Assembly: GCF_039537705.1 (NCBI RefSeq) | Contig: NZ_BAABBA010000009.1 | Span: 62,001-126,000, forward strand | DNA: 64,000 nucleotides | Source: Georgenia daeguensis | GTDB taxonomy: Bacteria > Actinomycetota > Actinomycetes > Actinomycetales > Actinomycetaceae | Direction of reading: 5' to 3' | In this document: in pieces, positions 16,473 to 24,125 of the stretch | Layout of the letters: each line of letters begins with the position of its first letter | How positions within the stretch are numbered: the first letter of the stretch is position 1 | Notes under the pieces: model-generated | What the model was told of the DNA's origin: nothing | What the model saw: only the letters and a program-made list of their open reading frames with translations | Database searches by the model: none | Program-made: the position numbers and the translations under genes

Positions 16473-18149
16473 ATGAGCCAGAACCCCATCATCGAGCCCG
16501 TCGGGGACCAGGTGCCGCTGCGCCGGGCGCTCGTCTCCGTCTACGACAAGACCGGCCTGACCGAGCTCGCCGCCGCCCTGCACGCCGCGGGCGTGGAGAT
16601 CGTCTCCACCGGGTCCACCGCCCGGACCATCGCCGAGGCGGGCGTCCCCGTCACCGCCGTCGAGGACGTCACCGGGTTCCCCGAGTGCCTCGACGGCCGG
16701 GTGAAGACCCTGCACCCGCGGGTGCACGCCGGCATCCTCGCCGACCGCCGCCTCGCCAGCCACCGCGAGGAGCTGGGCGAGCTCGGCATCGCGCCCTTCG
16801 ACCTCGTCGTCGTCAACCTCTACCCCTTCACGCAGACCGTCGCCTCCGGCGCGGGCGTGGACGAGTGCGTCGAGCAGATCGACATCGGCGGGCCCACCAT
16901 GGTCCGCGCCGCCGCCAAGAACCACCCGTCCGTCGCCGTCGTCGTCGACCCCTCCCGCTACGACGACGTCGCCCGGGCCGCCGCCGGCGGCGGCTTCACC
17001 CTGGCCGAGCGGCGAGCGCTGGCGGCCCAGGCGTTCCGCCACACCGCCACCTACGACGTCGCCGTCGCCTCCTGGATGGGAAACGTCCTCGCGCCCGACG
17101 ACGAGGTCGAGGGCTCGGCCACCGGCTTCCCCGGCTGGGTCGGGGCCACGTGGGACCGTCAGGCGGTGCTGCGCTACGGCGAGAACCCCCACCAGCGTGC
17201 GGCCCTGTACACCAGCGGGCACGGCGAGCCCGGGCTCGCCCAGGCCGAGCAGCTCCACGGCAAGGCCATGAGCTACAACAACTACGTCGACGCCGACGCC
17301 GCCTGGCGCGCCGCCCACGACCACCAGGGCCCGGCCGTCGCCGTGGTCAAGCACAACAACCCCTGCGGGATCGCCACGGGGTCGGACATCGCCGAGGCTC
17401 ACCGGAAGGCCCACGCCTGCGACCCGGTCTCCGCCTACGGCGGGGTGGTCGCCGCCAACCGCCCGGTCACCGCCGAGATGGCCGAGCAGCTCGCCCCCGT
17501 CTTCACCGAGGTCGTCCTCGCCCCCGACTTCGAGGAGGCGGCGGTGGAGATCCTCTCCCGCAAGAAGAACGTCCGGCTCCTGCGCGTCGCCGGCTCGGCG
17601 CGCGGCGCCGTCGAGACGCGGCCGATCAGCGGAGGCCTGCTCCTGCAGGCCACCGACCGGGTCGACGCCCCCGGCGACGACCCCACCGTCTGGACCCTGG
17701 CGGCCGGCCCCGCCGCCGACGAGGCGACCCTGGCGGACCTCGAGTTCGCCTGGCGCTCCGTGCGGGCGGTGAAGTCCAACGCGATCCTGCTCGCCCGTGA
17801 CGGCGCCAGCGTCGGGGTGGGCATGGGTCAGGTGAACCGCGTGGACTCCTGCCGCCTCGCGGTCGAGCGCGCGAACACCCTCGGTGCGCCGGTCATCTCC
17901 GACGTCGACGCCGCCGGAGGCGCCGAGAACGTCGACGGCGCAGCCCCCGGCCCCGAGCGGGCCCGCGGCGCCGTGGCCGCCTCGGACGCGTTCTTCCCGT
18001 TCGCCGACGGCCTCCAGGTGCTCATCGACGCCGGCGTGCGCGCCGTCGTCCACCCCGGCGGGTCCATCCGGGACGAGGAGGTCATCGCCGCGGCCGAGGC
18101 CGCCGGCATCACGATGTACTTCACGGGCACCCGGCACTTCGCCCACTGA
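16473..18149 (+). CDS. purH: AICAR transformylase/IMP cyclohydrolase (bifunctional)
   Basis: 558 residues. Performs the last two steps of IMP synthesis: formylation of AICAR (ZMP) with 10-formyl-THF, then ring closure. The N-terminal MGS-like cyclohydrolase domain (about 18-165) shows VSVYDKTGLTELAAALHAAG, STGSTARTIAEAG and VKTLHPRVHAGIL. The AICAR transformylase domain carries the catalytic KHNNPCGIATG and NRVDSC. The start ATG is fixed by AGGAG seven bases upstream, which is also the riboswitch target. Its substrate ZMP is the ligand sensed by the leader, so control is direct feedback. Confidence 0.97.
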   Translation: MSQNPIIEPVGDQVPLRRALVSVYDKTGLTELAAALHAAGVEIVSTGSTARTIAEAGVPVTAVEDVTGFPECLDGRVKTLHPRVHAGILADRRLASHREELGELGIAPFDLVVVNLYPFTQTVASGAGVDECVEQIDIGGPTMVRAAAKNHPSVAVVVDPSRYDDVARAAAGGGFTLAERRALAAQAFRHTATYDVAVASWMGNVLAPDDEVEGSATGFPGWVGATWDRQAVLRYGENPHQRAALYTSGHGEPGLAQAEQLHGKAMSYNNYVDADAAWRAAHDHQGPAVAVVKHNNPCGIATGSDIAEAHRKAHACDPVSAYGGVVAANRPVTAEMAEQLAPVFTEVVLAPDFEEAAVEILSRKKNVRLLRVAGSARGAVETRPISGGLLLQATDRVDAPGDDPTVWTLAAGPAADEATLADLEFAWRSVRAVKSNAILLARDGASVGVGMGQVNRVDSCRLAVERANTLGAPVISDVDAAGGAENVDGAAPGPERARGAVAASDAFFPFADGLQVLIDAGVRAVVHPGGSIRDEEVIAAAEAAGITMYFTGTRHFAH

Positions 18150-18159
18150 CCCTCCCGTC

Positions 18160-18194
18160 GCGGCGCCGGCACCCCACGTGGGTCCCGGCGCCGC
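18160..18194. terminator. Bidirectional terminator between purH and flavoenzyme gene
   Basis: GCGGCGCCGG (18160-18169) pairs with CCGGCGCCGC (18185-18194); the loop contains the self-complementary CCCACGTGGG. It lies between convergent genes ending at 18149 and 18247. Confidence 0.75.
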
Positions 18195-18246
18195 GTCGTC
18201 GTCGGGGGAACCGCTGCGGCGTGCCCGCCTGACCGCCGCCGGCCGG

Positions 18247-19560
18247 TCAGCTCGCGACGGCCTTGCGCAGCGGGACCGCCGGGTCGAGCGCCCGGTCGAG
18301 GTCCAGGGCCGGGCGCGCGCCCCCCGCGAGCAGCTTGCGCAGCGGGGAGACGTCGCGCGGGCGGTCCACGGTGAAACCGCCGACCAGCCGGGCCGGACCG
18401 GTCGCCGGGTCCGTCGGCGCGTACGCCTCCCGGGTGAGGTACAGCGCGGTCCAGCCGCCGGCGTCCGGGTCCCCGCGCAGCACGATCTCCTCGCCGTCGT
18501 GCGGCCGGCCGACGAGGGTGAGCTCGTGCCCGAGCTGGGTGGAGAAGACGTACGGCGCCGGCGTCGGCGGGGCGTCGTTCCCCAGCAGGCCGGCCACCAG
18601 GGCCGCGGGATGGGTCAGGGCGGCGTCCCAGTGCCCGCCGGGCACCGTCCCGACCCCGGCGACCGACATGTCGGCGCAGTCTCCGACCGCGCGGACCGAG
18701 ACCGGGCCGCCGATCACCCGGCCCGACTCGTCGACCGGGACGGCGCCGCGCGGGGTCAGCGGCACGGTCCCCGCGAGCCACCTCGTGGCCGGACGCACCC
18801 CGGTGGCGGCGAGGACGACGTCGGCGCGGAGGACCTCGCCGTCGGCCAGCTCGACCTCGCCCGGCCGCACGGCGCCGACGGGGGCGCCGCAGCGCAGCTC
18901 GACGCCGGCCGCGGCGTACCAGGGCACCGTCAGCGCCCCCACCCGCGTGCCGACCTGCCGGGCGAGCGGTGTCGGCGCCGCCTCCACGACGCGCACCTCG
19001 CACCCGCGCGCGGCCGCGAGCCCGGCCACCTCGGCCCCGATCCACCCGGCGCCGACGACGACGAGGCGCCGGCCGGGCACGAGCAGCGCGCGCAGCCGCG
19101 CCGCGTCCGCCGCCTCGTGGAGGAGCAGCGCGCCCGACCAGCCGGGCGGCGTCACGGCGTGCGCGCCGACCGCCAGGACCACGGCGTCGGCCTCGAGCGT
19201 GATCGTCCCGCCGCCCGCGGCCGGCTCGACCTCCACCCGGGCGCCGTCGTCGCCGGCCTCGAGGCGTACGGCCCGGTGGCCGAGCAGCACCCGGTCGGCG
19301 AGGTCGGCGAGGTCGCCGTAGCCCTCGCCCGCCAGCCACACGGGCTCGGACCGGGCGAACAGCTCCTTCGACAGCGGCGGTCGGTCGTACGGCGCGCTGG
19401 TCTCGGCGCCCACCACCGTGATCCCGCCGGTGAAGCCCTGCGCGCGCAGCTCGGCGACCGTGCGCAGACCGGCGAGCCCCGCGCCGACGACGAGCACCGA
19501 GCGGGGTGGGCGGGGCGCGTCACGGGTCTCTGCGGCCGGGACGTCGAGGGTTTCGGGCAC
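18247..19560 (-). CDS. FAD/NAD(P)-dependent oxidoreductase, ferredoxin-reductase-like
   Basis: 437 residues, two-dinucleotide-binding flavoprotein fold. The FAD-binding motif is VLVVGAGLAGLRTVAELRAQ near residue 20, and the NAD(P)-binding motif is LVVVGAGWIGAEVAGLAAARG near 165. ATGVRP precedes the second FAD contact VGDCADM. A C-terminal reductase domain (about 330-410) is present as in rubredoxin, putidaredoxin and phthalate dioxygenase reductase-type enzymes. No electron-transfer partner (ferredoxin, P450 or oxygenase) is adjacent, so the acceptor is unknown. Divergent from the DUF3017 gene with 26 bp between starts. Confidence 0.88.
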   Translation of the reverse strand: MPETLDVPAAETRDAPRPPRSVLVVGAGLAGLRTVAELRAQGFTGGITVVGAETSAPYDRPPLSKELFARSEPVWLAGEGYGDLADLADRVLLGHRAVRLEAGDDGARVEVEPAAGGGTITLEADAVVLAVGAHAVTPPGWSGALLLHEAADAARLRALLVPGRRLVVVGAGWIGAEVAGLAAARGCEVRVVEAAPTPLARQVGTRVGALTVPWYAAAGVELRCGAPVGAVRPGEVELADGEVLRADVVLAATGVRPATRWLAGTVPLTPRGAVPVDESGRVIGGPVSVRAVGDCADMSVAGVGTVPGGHWDAALTHPAALVAGLLGNDAPPTPAPYVFSTQLGHELTLVGRPHDGEEIVLRGDPDAGGWTALYLTREAYAPTDPATGPARLVGGFTVDRPRDVSPLRKLLAGGARPALDLDRALDPAVPLRKAVAS

Positions 19561-19586
19561 GTCGCCACGGTAGTCTCGTCGGCACC

Positions 19587-19865
19587 ATGACCAGCGCGCG
19601 CCTCCTCCGCTCGACGACCTTCGCGGTCGTCGTCGCGGCGATCGTCCTGGTCTGCCTGCTCGCCGTCCTGGTGGACGCCCGCACCGGCGTCACCGCGCTG
19701 GCGGCCTTCCTCGCCCTCGGAGCGGTGCTCCGCGCCGTCGTGCCCGAGTCGGTCCTTCCGGGGGCGCGGTCCCGTGCCTTCGACGTGGTCTTCCTCCTCG
19801 CGCTCGCCCTCGCCCTCGGCTACCTCAGCCCGTGGGGGAACGCGACCCTGCCGCCGGGCACCTGA
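19587..19865 (+). CDS. DUF3017 domain small membrane protein
   Basis: 92 residues, three hydrophobic helices (about 8-28, 35-52 and 62-82) and a short polar tail. DUF3017 proteins are actinobacterial and commonly lie close to purH and mdh, as here. Function unknown. A TAGTCT box at 19571-19576 lies 10 bases before the ATG, so a nearly leaderless transcript is likely. Confidence 0.85.
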   Translation: MTSARLLRSTTFAVVVAAIVLVCLLAVLVDARTGVTALAAFLALGAVLRAVVPESVLPGARSRAFDVVFLLALALALGYLSPWGNATLPPGT

Positions 19866-19935
19866 CGGCGGGTTCCCGTCCTCGCCTGTCCGGTCTGCGA
19901 CGGCGGGCCGTGCGGTCCTGGCGGAGAATGGTGCG

Positions 19936-21216
19936 GTGAGTTCCGTCGTCACCGACATCGCCCTCGTCCTGCTCTTCATCCTGCTGGGCGGGGTGTTCGC
20001 GGCGTCCGAGATGGCGCTGGTGTCCCTGCGCGACAGCCAGGTGCAGTCGATGGCCCGGCGCGGCGGCGCCGGCGCGAAGGTCGCGCGGCTCACCGCCGAC
20101 TCCAACAGGTTCCTCTCCGCCGTCCAGGTGGGGGTCACGCTCGCCGGCTTCTTCTCGGCGTCCTTCGGGGCCGCGCAGATCGCGCCCGTCGTCGCGCCCG
20201 TCCTCGAGGGCTGGGGCGTGCCGGGGTCGCTCGCCCACGGGGTCGCGTTCGTGGCGACGACGGTGGTCATCTCGTACCTGTCCCTCGTCCTCGGCGAGCT
20301 GGTGCCCAAGCGCCTGGCCATGCAGAGCGCCGAGACCGTGTCGCTGCTCGTGGCCCGGCCGCTGGACTGGATCGCCACGGTGCTGCGGCCCGTCATCTGG
20401 TTCCTCGGCGCCTCGGTGGACGTGGTCATGCGGCTGCTCGGCCGGGACCCGAGCGCGCAGCGGGAAGAGATGGGGGCGGACGAGCTGCGCTCGCTCGTCG
20501 CCCAGCACGAGTCCCTCGGGGAGGAGGAGCGCGACATGGTCGTAGACCTGCTCTCGGTCGGGGAGCGGACCGTGCAGGAGATCATGACGCCCCGCACCGA
20601 GGTGGAGTTCCTCGACGCCGCCATGCCGGTGGAGGAGGCGCAGCGGCTGGTCGGCACCCTCGAGCACTCCCGGTACCCCGTGCGGGGCGAGAACAACGAC
20701 GACGTCCTCGGCTTCATCCACATCCGCGACCTCATCAACCCCGCGCCGCACGTGCGCACGATCGGCGACGTCGTCCGGGACCTGCTGTACTTCCCGACGG
20801 GCAAGCAGGTCCTGACCGCGCTGACGGAGATGCGCCGTGCCCACGCCCATCTCGCGATCGTGGTGGACGAGTACGGAGGCACGGACGGGATCGTCACCCT
20901 GGAGGACGTCGTCGAGGAGTTCGTCGGCCAGATCCAGGACGAGTACGACCGCGAGGATCCCGAGGTCGTCGGCCACGGGGAGACGGAGAGCGTCGCCGGC
21001 CTGCTGGGCCGCGCGGAGGTGGCCAAGGTGCTCGGCCGTGAGCTCCCGGACGGCCCCTACGACACCCTCGCCGGTTTCATCATGTCCGAGCTCGGCCACC
21101 TCCCCGCCGTCGGGGACTCCGTGACCTGGGGGGACGCGGTGCTCACGGTGACCGCGATGGACGGCCGCCGGGTGGACCGGGTGGAGGTCGCCCGGGAGAA
21201 GGCCTCCACCGCCTGA
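19936..21216 (+). CDS. CNNM/CorC-family membrane protein with CBS pair
   Basis: 426 residues, GTG start. The N-terminal DUF21/CNNM membrane domain (about 1-195; FAASEMALVSL, then LSLVLGELVPKRLAMQ) is followed by a tandem CBS pair (about 215-335; IMTPRTEVEFLD, IVVDEYGGTDGIVTLEDVVE). A CorC_HlyC domain (about 350-420; GLLGRAEVAKVLGRELPDG, then YDTLAGFIM) ends the protein. Such proteins are often annotated hemolysin or magnesium/cobalt efflux protein. Structural work on the family supports Mg2+ transport; direct evidence for this gene is absent. The icd promoter starts at its stop codon. Confidence 0.9.
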   Translation: MSSVVTDIALVLLFILLGGVFAASEMALVSLRDSQVQSMARRGGAGAKVARLTADSNRFLSAVQVGVTLAGFFSASFGAAQIAPVVAPVLEGWGVPGSLAHGVAFVATTVVISYLSLVLGELVPKRLAMQSAETVSLLVARPLDWIATVLRPVIWFLGASVDVVMRLLGRDPSAQREEMGADELRSLVAQHESLGEEERDMVVDLLSVGERTVQEIMTPRTEVEFLDAAMPVEEAQRLVGTLEHSRYPVRGENNDDVLGFIHIRDLINPAPHVRTIGDVVRDLLYFPTGKQVLTALTEMRRAHAHLAIVVDEYGGTDGIVTLEDVVEEFVGQIQDEYDREDPEVVGHGETESVAGLLGRAEVAKVLGRELPDGPYDTLAGFIMSELGHLPAVGDSVTWGDAVLTVTAMDGRRVDRVEVAREKASTA

Positions 21217-21237
21217 TATCTCGACATCGAGTAATCT
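21217..21237 (+). promoter_or_regulatory. icd promoter: palindromic operator overlapping -10
   Basis: TATCTCGACATCGAGTAA at 21217-21234 contains the palindrome CTCGA-CA-TCGAG. A TAATCT -10-like box (21232-21237) overlaps its end. This is the best-formed of three related elements at TCA genes in the window. A repressor bound here would block the -10, which is inferred from geometry only. Confidence 0.65.
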
Positions 21238-21309
21238 GTGCGTGGCGCCGGGGCCCCGGCGCGGAAGTCGACAGCGCCCCTCGCGGGCGGTCAGGAGTGT
21301 TGCGGGACC

Positions 21310-22527
21310 ATGACGAAGATCAAGGTGGCGGGCCCGGTCGTCGAGCTCGACGGCGACGAGATGACCCGGATCATCTGGCAGTTCATCAAGGACCGGCTCA
21401 TCCACCCCTACCTGGACGTGGACCTGCGGTACTACGACCTGTCGATCCAGAACCGTGATGCCACGGACGACCAGGTCACCATCGACGCGGCCCACGCCAT
21501 CAAGGAGCACAACGTCGGCGTCAAGTGCGCCACGATCACGCCCGACGAGGCCCGCGTCGAGGAGTTCGGCCTCAAGAAGATGTGGGTCTCGCCCAACGGC
21601 ACGATCCGCAACATCCTCGGCGGCGTCGTCTTCCGCGAGCCGATCATCATCTCCAACGTCCCGCGCCTGGTGCCGGGCTGGACCAAGCCGATCGTCATCG
21701 GCCGTCACGCCCACGGCGACCAGTACAAGGCCACCAACTTCAAGGTGCCCGGCGCCGGCCAGCTGACCATCACCTTCACGCCGGAGGACGGCTCGGAGCC
21801 GATCCAGCACGTCGTCGCCAACTACGGCGAGGACGGCGGCGTGGCGATGGGCATGTACAACTACAACAACTCCATCGCCGACTTCGCCCGGGCCTCCTTC
21901 TCCTACGGCCTGCAGCGCAACTACCCGGTGTACCTCTCCACGAAGAACACGATCCTCAAGGCCTACGACGGCGCCTTCAAGGACATCTTCCAGGAGGTCT
22001 TCGACAACGAGTACAAGGCGCAGTTCGACGCCGCGGGCCTGACCTACGAGCACCGCCTCATCGACGACATGGTCGCCTCGGCCATGAAGTGGGAGGGCGG
22101 CTACGTCTGGGCGTGCAAGAACTACGACGGCGACGTCCAGTCCGACACCGTCGCGCAGGGCTTCGGCTCCCTCGGCCTCATGACCTCCGTCCTCATGACC
22201 CCGGACGGCAAGACCGTCGAGGCCGAGGCGGCCCACGGCACGGTCACCCGGCACTACCGCCAGCACCAGGCCGGCAAGCCGACCTCGACCAACCCGATCG
22301 CCTCGATCTTCGCCTGGACCGGTGGCCTCAAGCACCGTGGCAAGCTCGACGGCACCCCCGAGGTCACCGGCTTCGCCGAGGCCCTCGAGGACGTCGTCAT
22401 CAAGACGGTCGAGTCGGGCAAGATGACCAAGGACCTCGCCCTGCTCGTCGGGCCGGACCAGGAGTGGCAGACCACCGAGGACTTCCTCGCCACCCTGGAC
22501 GAGAACCTCCAGGCCCGCCTGGCCTGA
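21310..22527 (+). CDS. icd: NADP-dependent isocitrate dehydrogenase (homodimeric type)
   Basis: 405 residues. Oxidatively decarboxylates isocitrate to 2-oxoglutarate. The sequence is of the eukaryote-like dimeric IDH class: VVELDGDEMTRIIWQFIKD at the N-terminus, SPNGTIRNILGG for substrate binding and RHAHGDQYKATNF. IDDMVASAMKWEGGYVWACK follows, with AEAAHGTVTRHYRQ for cofactor binding. This differs from the E. coli-type and from the monomeric 740-residue type. ATG 21310 follows a 70-base leader. A pronounced hairpin follows the gene. Confidence 0.95.
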   Translation: MTKIKVAGPVVELDGDEMTRIIWQFIKDRLIHPYLDVDLRYYDLSIQNRDATDDQVTIDAAHAIKEHNVGVKCATITPDEARVEEFGLKKMWVSPNGTIRNILGGVVFREPIIISNVPRLVPGWTKPIVIGRHAHGDQYKATNFKVPGAGQLTITFTPEDGSEPIQHVVANYGEDGGVAMGMYNYNNSIADFARASFSYGLQRNYPVYLSTKNTILKAYDGAFKDIFQEVFDNEYKAQFDAAGLTYEHRLIDDMVASAMKWEGGYVWACKNYDGDVQSDTVAQGFGSLGLMTSVLMTPDGKTVEAEAAHGTVTRHYRQHQAGKPTSTNPIASIFAWTGGLKHRGKLDGTPEVTGFAEALEDVVIKTVESGKMTKDLALLVGPDQEWQTTEDFLATLDENLQARLA

Positions 22528-22625
22528 CGCTCGGGCGGCGGAAGCCCCCGACCGGGCAGCGGCCGCCGCCCGACGGCCGCAGCCCGCCGCCCGGCGGCCG
22601 CGGCCCGGCGCCCGCCGCCCGCGGT

Positions 22626-22672
22626 CAACGGTGAGGATTCGGTGCGTATATGGCACTGAATCCTCACCGTTG
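22626..22672 (+). terminator. Long near-perfect hairpin after icd
   Basis: CAACGGTGAGGATTC (22626-22640) is perfectly complementary to GAATCCTCACCGTTG (22658-22672). The stem continues with GGTGC against GCACT to 20 pairs with one G-U, leaving a 7-nt GTATATG loop. A short T-run (TGTTTTC) follows at 22674-22680. It is noticeably AT-richer than the surrounding DNA. Most simply an intrinsic terminator of icd; it could also be a dispersed palindromic element. The 98 bases before it are GC-rich CCGCCC/GGCCGC repeats without a gene. Confidence 0.7.
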
Positions 22673-22774
22673 CTGTTTTCGGCTGGTCTCCCGGGATCAC
22701 CGTGCCCGCGGTCGGCGTGGATTCGCCGGGGCCCGCCACTCGGACGGCCGTGATGTGGTCCGGGCCACGGGGAG

Positions 22775-22793
22775 TAATCTTGATGCCGAGATA
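22775..22793 (+). promoter_or_regulatory. mdh promoter: TAATCT -10 and TCA-type operator
   Basis: TAATCT at 22775-22780 is the likely -10. TCTTGATGCCGAGATA (22778-22793) overlaps it; its reverse complement TATCTCGGCATCAAGA matches the icd element at 14 of 16 positions. It lies 27 bases before the mdh ATG. Confidence 0.62.
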
Positions 22794-22820
22794 TCTCCCA
22801 CCCCACGAAGGAGTGCGTCG

Positions 22821-23807
22821 ATGACCACGACACCGGTGAACGTCACCGTGACCGGAGCTGCCGGCCAGATCGGGTACGCCCTGCTGTTCCGCATCGCCTC
22901 GGGCCAGCTGCTCGGACCGGACACCCCGGTGAAGCTGCGCCTGCTCGAGATCCCCCAGGGGGTCAAGGCGGCCGAGGGCACCGCGATGGAGCTCGACGAC
23001 TGCGCCTTCCCGCTGCTCGCCGGGATCGACATCTTCGACGACCCGAAGCAGGGCTTCGAGGGCGCCAACGTGGCGCTGCTCGTCGGCGCCCGTCCCCGCA
23101 GCAAGGGCATGGAGCGCGGCGACCTGCTCGAGGCCAACGGCGGCATCTTCGGCCCCCAGGGCGAGGCCATCAACGCCGGCGCCGCCGACGACATCCGCGT
23201 GCTCGTGGTCGGGAACCCGGCCAACACCAACGCCCTGATCGCGCAGCAGCACGCGCCGGACGTCCCGGCCGAGCGCTTCACCGCGATGACGCGCCTGGAC
23301 CACAACCGCGCGCTGAGCCAGCTCGCCTCCAAGACCGGCGCTCCCGTCTCGGCGATCAAGAACCTCACCATCTGGGGCAACCACTCCGCGACCCAGTACC
23401 CGGACATCTTCCACGCGACCGTCGACGGCAAGAATGCCGCGGAGCTCGTGGACCAGTCCTGGCTCGAGAGCGACTTCATCCCGACGGTGGCCAAGCGTGG
23501 CGCCGCCATCATCGAGGCCCGTGGCGCCTCGTCGGCGGCCTCGGCCGCGAACGCCGCGATCGACCACGTCCACGACTGGGTCAACGGCACCGCCGACGAC
23601 TCCTGGACCTCCGCGGCGATCGTCTCCGACGGCTCCTACGGCGTGCCCGAGGGCCTCATCTCCTCCTTCCCCGTGCGGGCGAAGGGCGGGAAGTGGGAGA
23701 TCGTCCAGGGCCTGGAGATCTCCGAGTTCTCGCGCGGCAAGATCGACGCGTCCGTGAACGAGCTCGTCGAGGAGCGCGACGCCGTCAAGGAGCTCGGCCT
23801 CGTCTGA
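22821..23807 (+). CDS. mdh: Malate dehydrogenase (NAD)
   Basis: 328 residues. Oxidises malate to oxaloacetate in the TCA cycle. NAD-binding VTVTGAAGQIGYALLFRIASG is at the N-terminus; GARPRSKGMERGDLL holds the substrate Arg pair, and GNPANTNAL and MTRLDHNRA follow. The catalytic His is in IWGNHSATQYPD. This is the cytosolic-type MDH typical of Actinobacteria. The RBS GAAGGAG sits 8 bases upstream. Monocistronic, ended by a 24-bp hairpin. Confidence 0.96.
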   Translation: MTTTPVNVTVTGAAGQIGYALLFRIASGQLLGPDTPVKLRLLEIPQGVKAAEGTAMELDDCAFPLLAGIDIFDDPKQGFEGANVALLVGARPRSKGMERGDLLEANGGIFGPQGEAINAGAADDIRVLVVGNPANTNALIAQQHAPDVPAERFTAMTRLDHNRALSQLASKTGAPVSAIKNLTIWGNHSATQYPDIFHATVDGKNAAELVDQSWLESDFIPTVAKRGAAIIEARGASSAASAANAAIDHVHDWVNGTADDSWTSAAIVSDGSYGVPEGLISSFPVRAKGGKWEIVQGLEISEFSRGKIDASVNELVEERDAVKELGLV

Positions 23808-23828
23808 CGGCCGGCGCCTCCACGCACT

Positions 23829-23879
23829 GACAGACCGAGGGGCCTGTACCGGACACCGGTACAGGCCCCTCGGTCTGTC
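23829..23879 (+). terminator. 24-bp perfect hairpin terminator after mdh
   Basis: Bases 23829-23852 (starting GACAGACCGAGGGGCC) pair without mismatch to 23856-23879 around a 3-nt ACA loop, 21 bases after the mdh stop. Confidence 0.9.
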
Positions 23880-23942
23880 GTGCGCCGCAGCCGGCTCTGT
23901 CGCGCGCCACAGCCGGCTCTCGCGCGCGCCGCAGCCGAATCT
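23878..23942 (+). repeat. Imperfect ~22-bp tandem repeat, three copies
   Basis: The unit TCGYGCGCCGCAGCCGGCTCT occurs three times with decreasing identity, directly after the mdh terminator and before the pullulanase promoter. No gene in this stretch; function unknown. Confidence 0.6.
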
Positions 23943-24021
23943 CCTCTGCGCCGGAGCCAGCCTTCGTGCTCGGCCGGAGTCTGCCGTCTCGCTCGCCAGC
24001 TCCCTCGAGCCCACCCGCGAA

Positions 24022-24075
24022 CTTGCGGCCATGGCATCTGCAACCTTGCTGAAAATTTGCAAGGCCCGCTACTCT
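24022..24075 (+). promoter_or_regulatory. Pullulanase promoter with MalR-like repeats
   Basis: CTTGCGG (24022), CTGCAAC (24038), CTTGCTG (24045) and TTTGCAAGG (24056) form a cluster of direct and inverted TTGCAAG-type heptamers. Such repeats are known from alpha-amylase and maltose promoters of Streptomyces as targets of the LacI-family regulator MalR. The TTGCTG at 24046 could be the -35, with an 18-base spacer to TACTCT at 24070-24075 as -10. The operator copy 24056-24064 would then sit in the spacer, fitting repression lifted by maltodextrins. Confidence 0.65.
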
Positions 24076-24125
24076 CGGGTCGACCTGCGCGCCGTGGCGC
24101 AGCCGACGAAGGAGTCACCCGAGCA

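Noticed and set aside
19825..22833. 1002-codon minus-strand open frame opposite the CBS protein and icd
   Set aside because: Same reason: shadow of well-recognised plus-strand genes.
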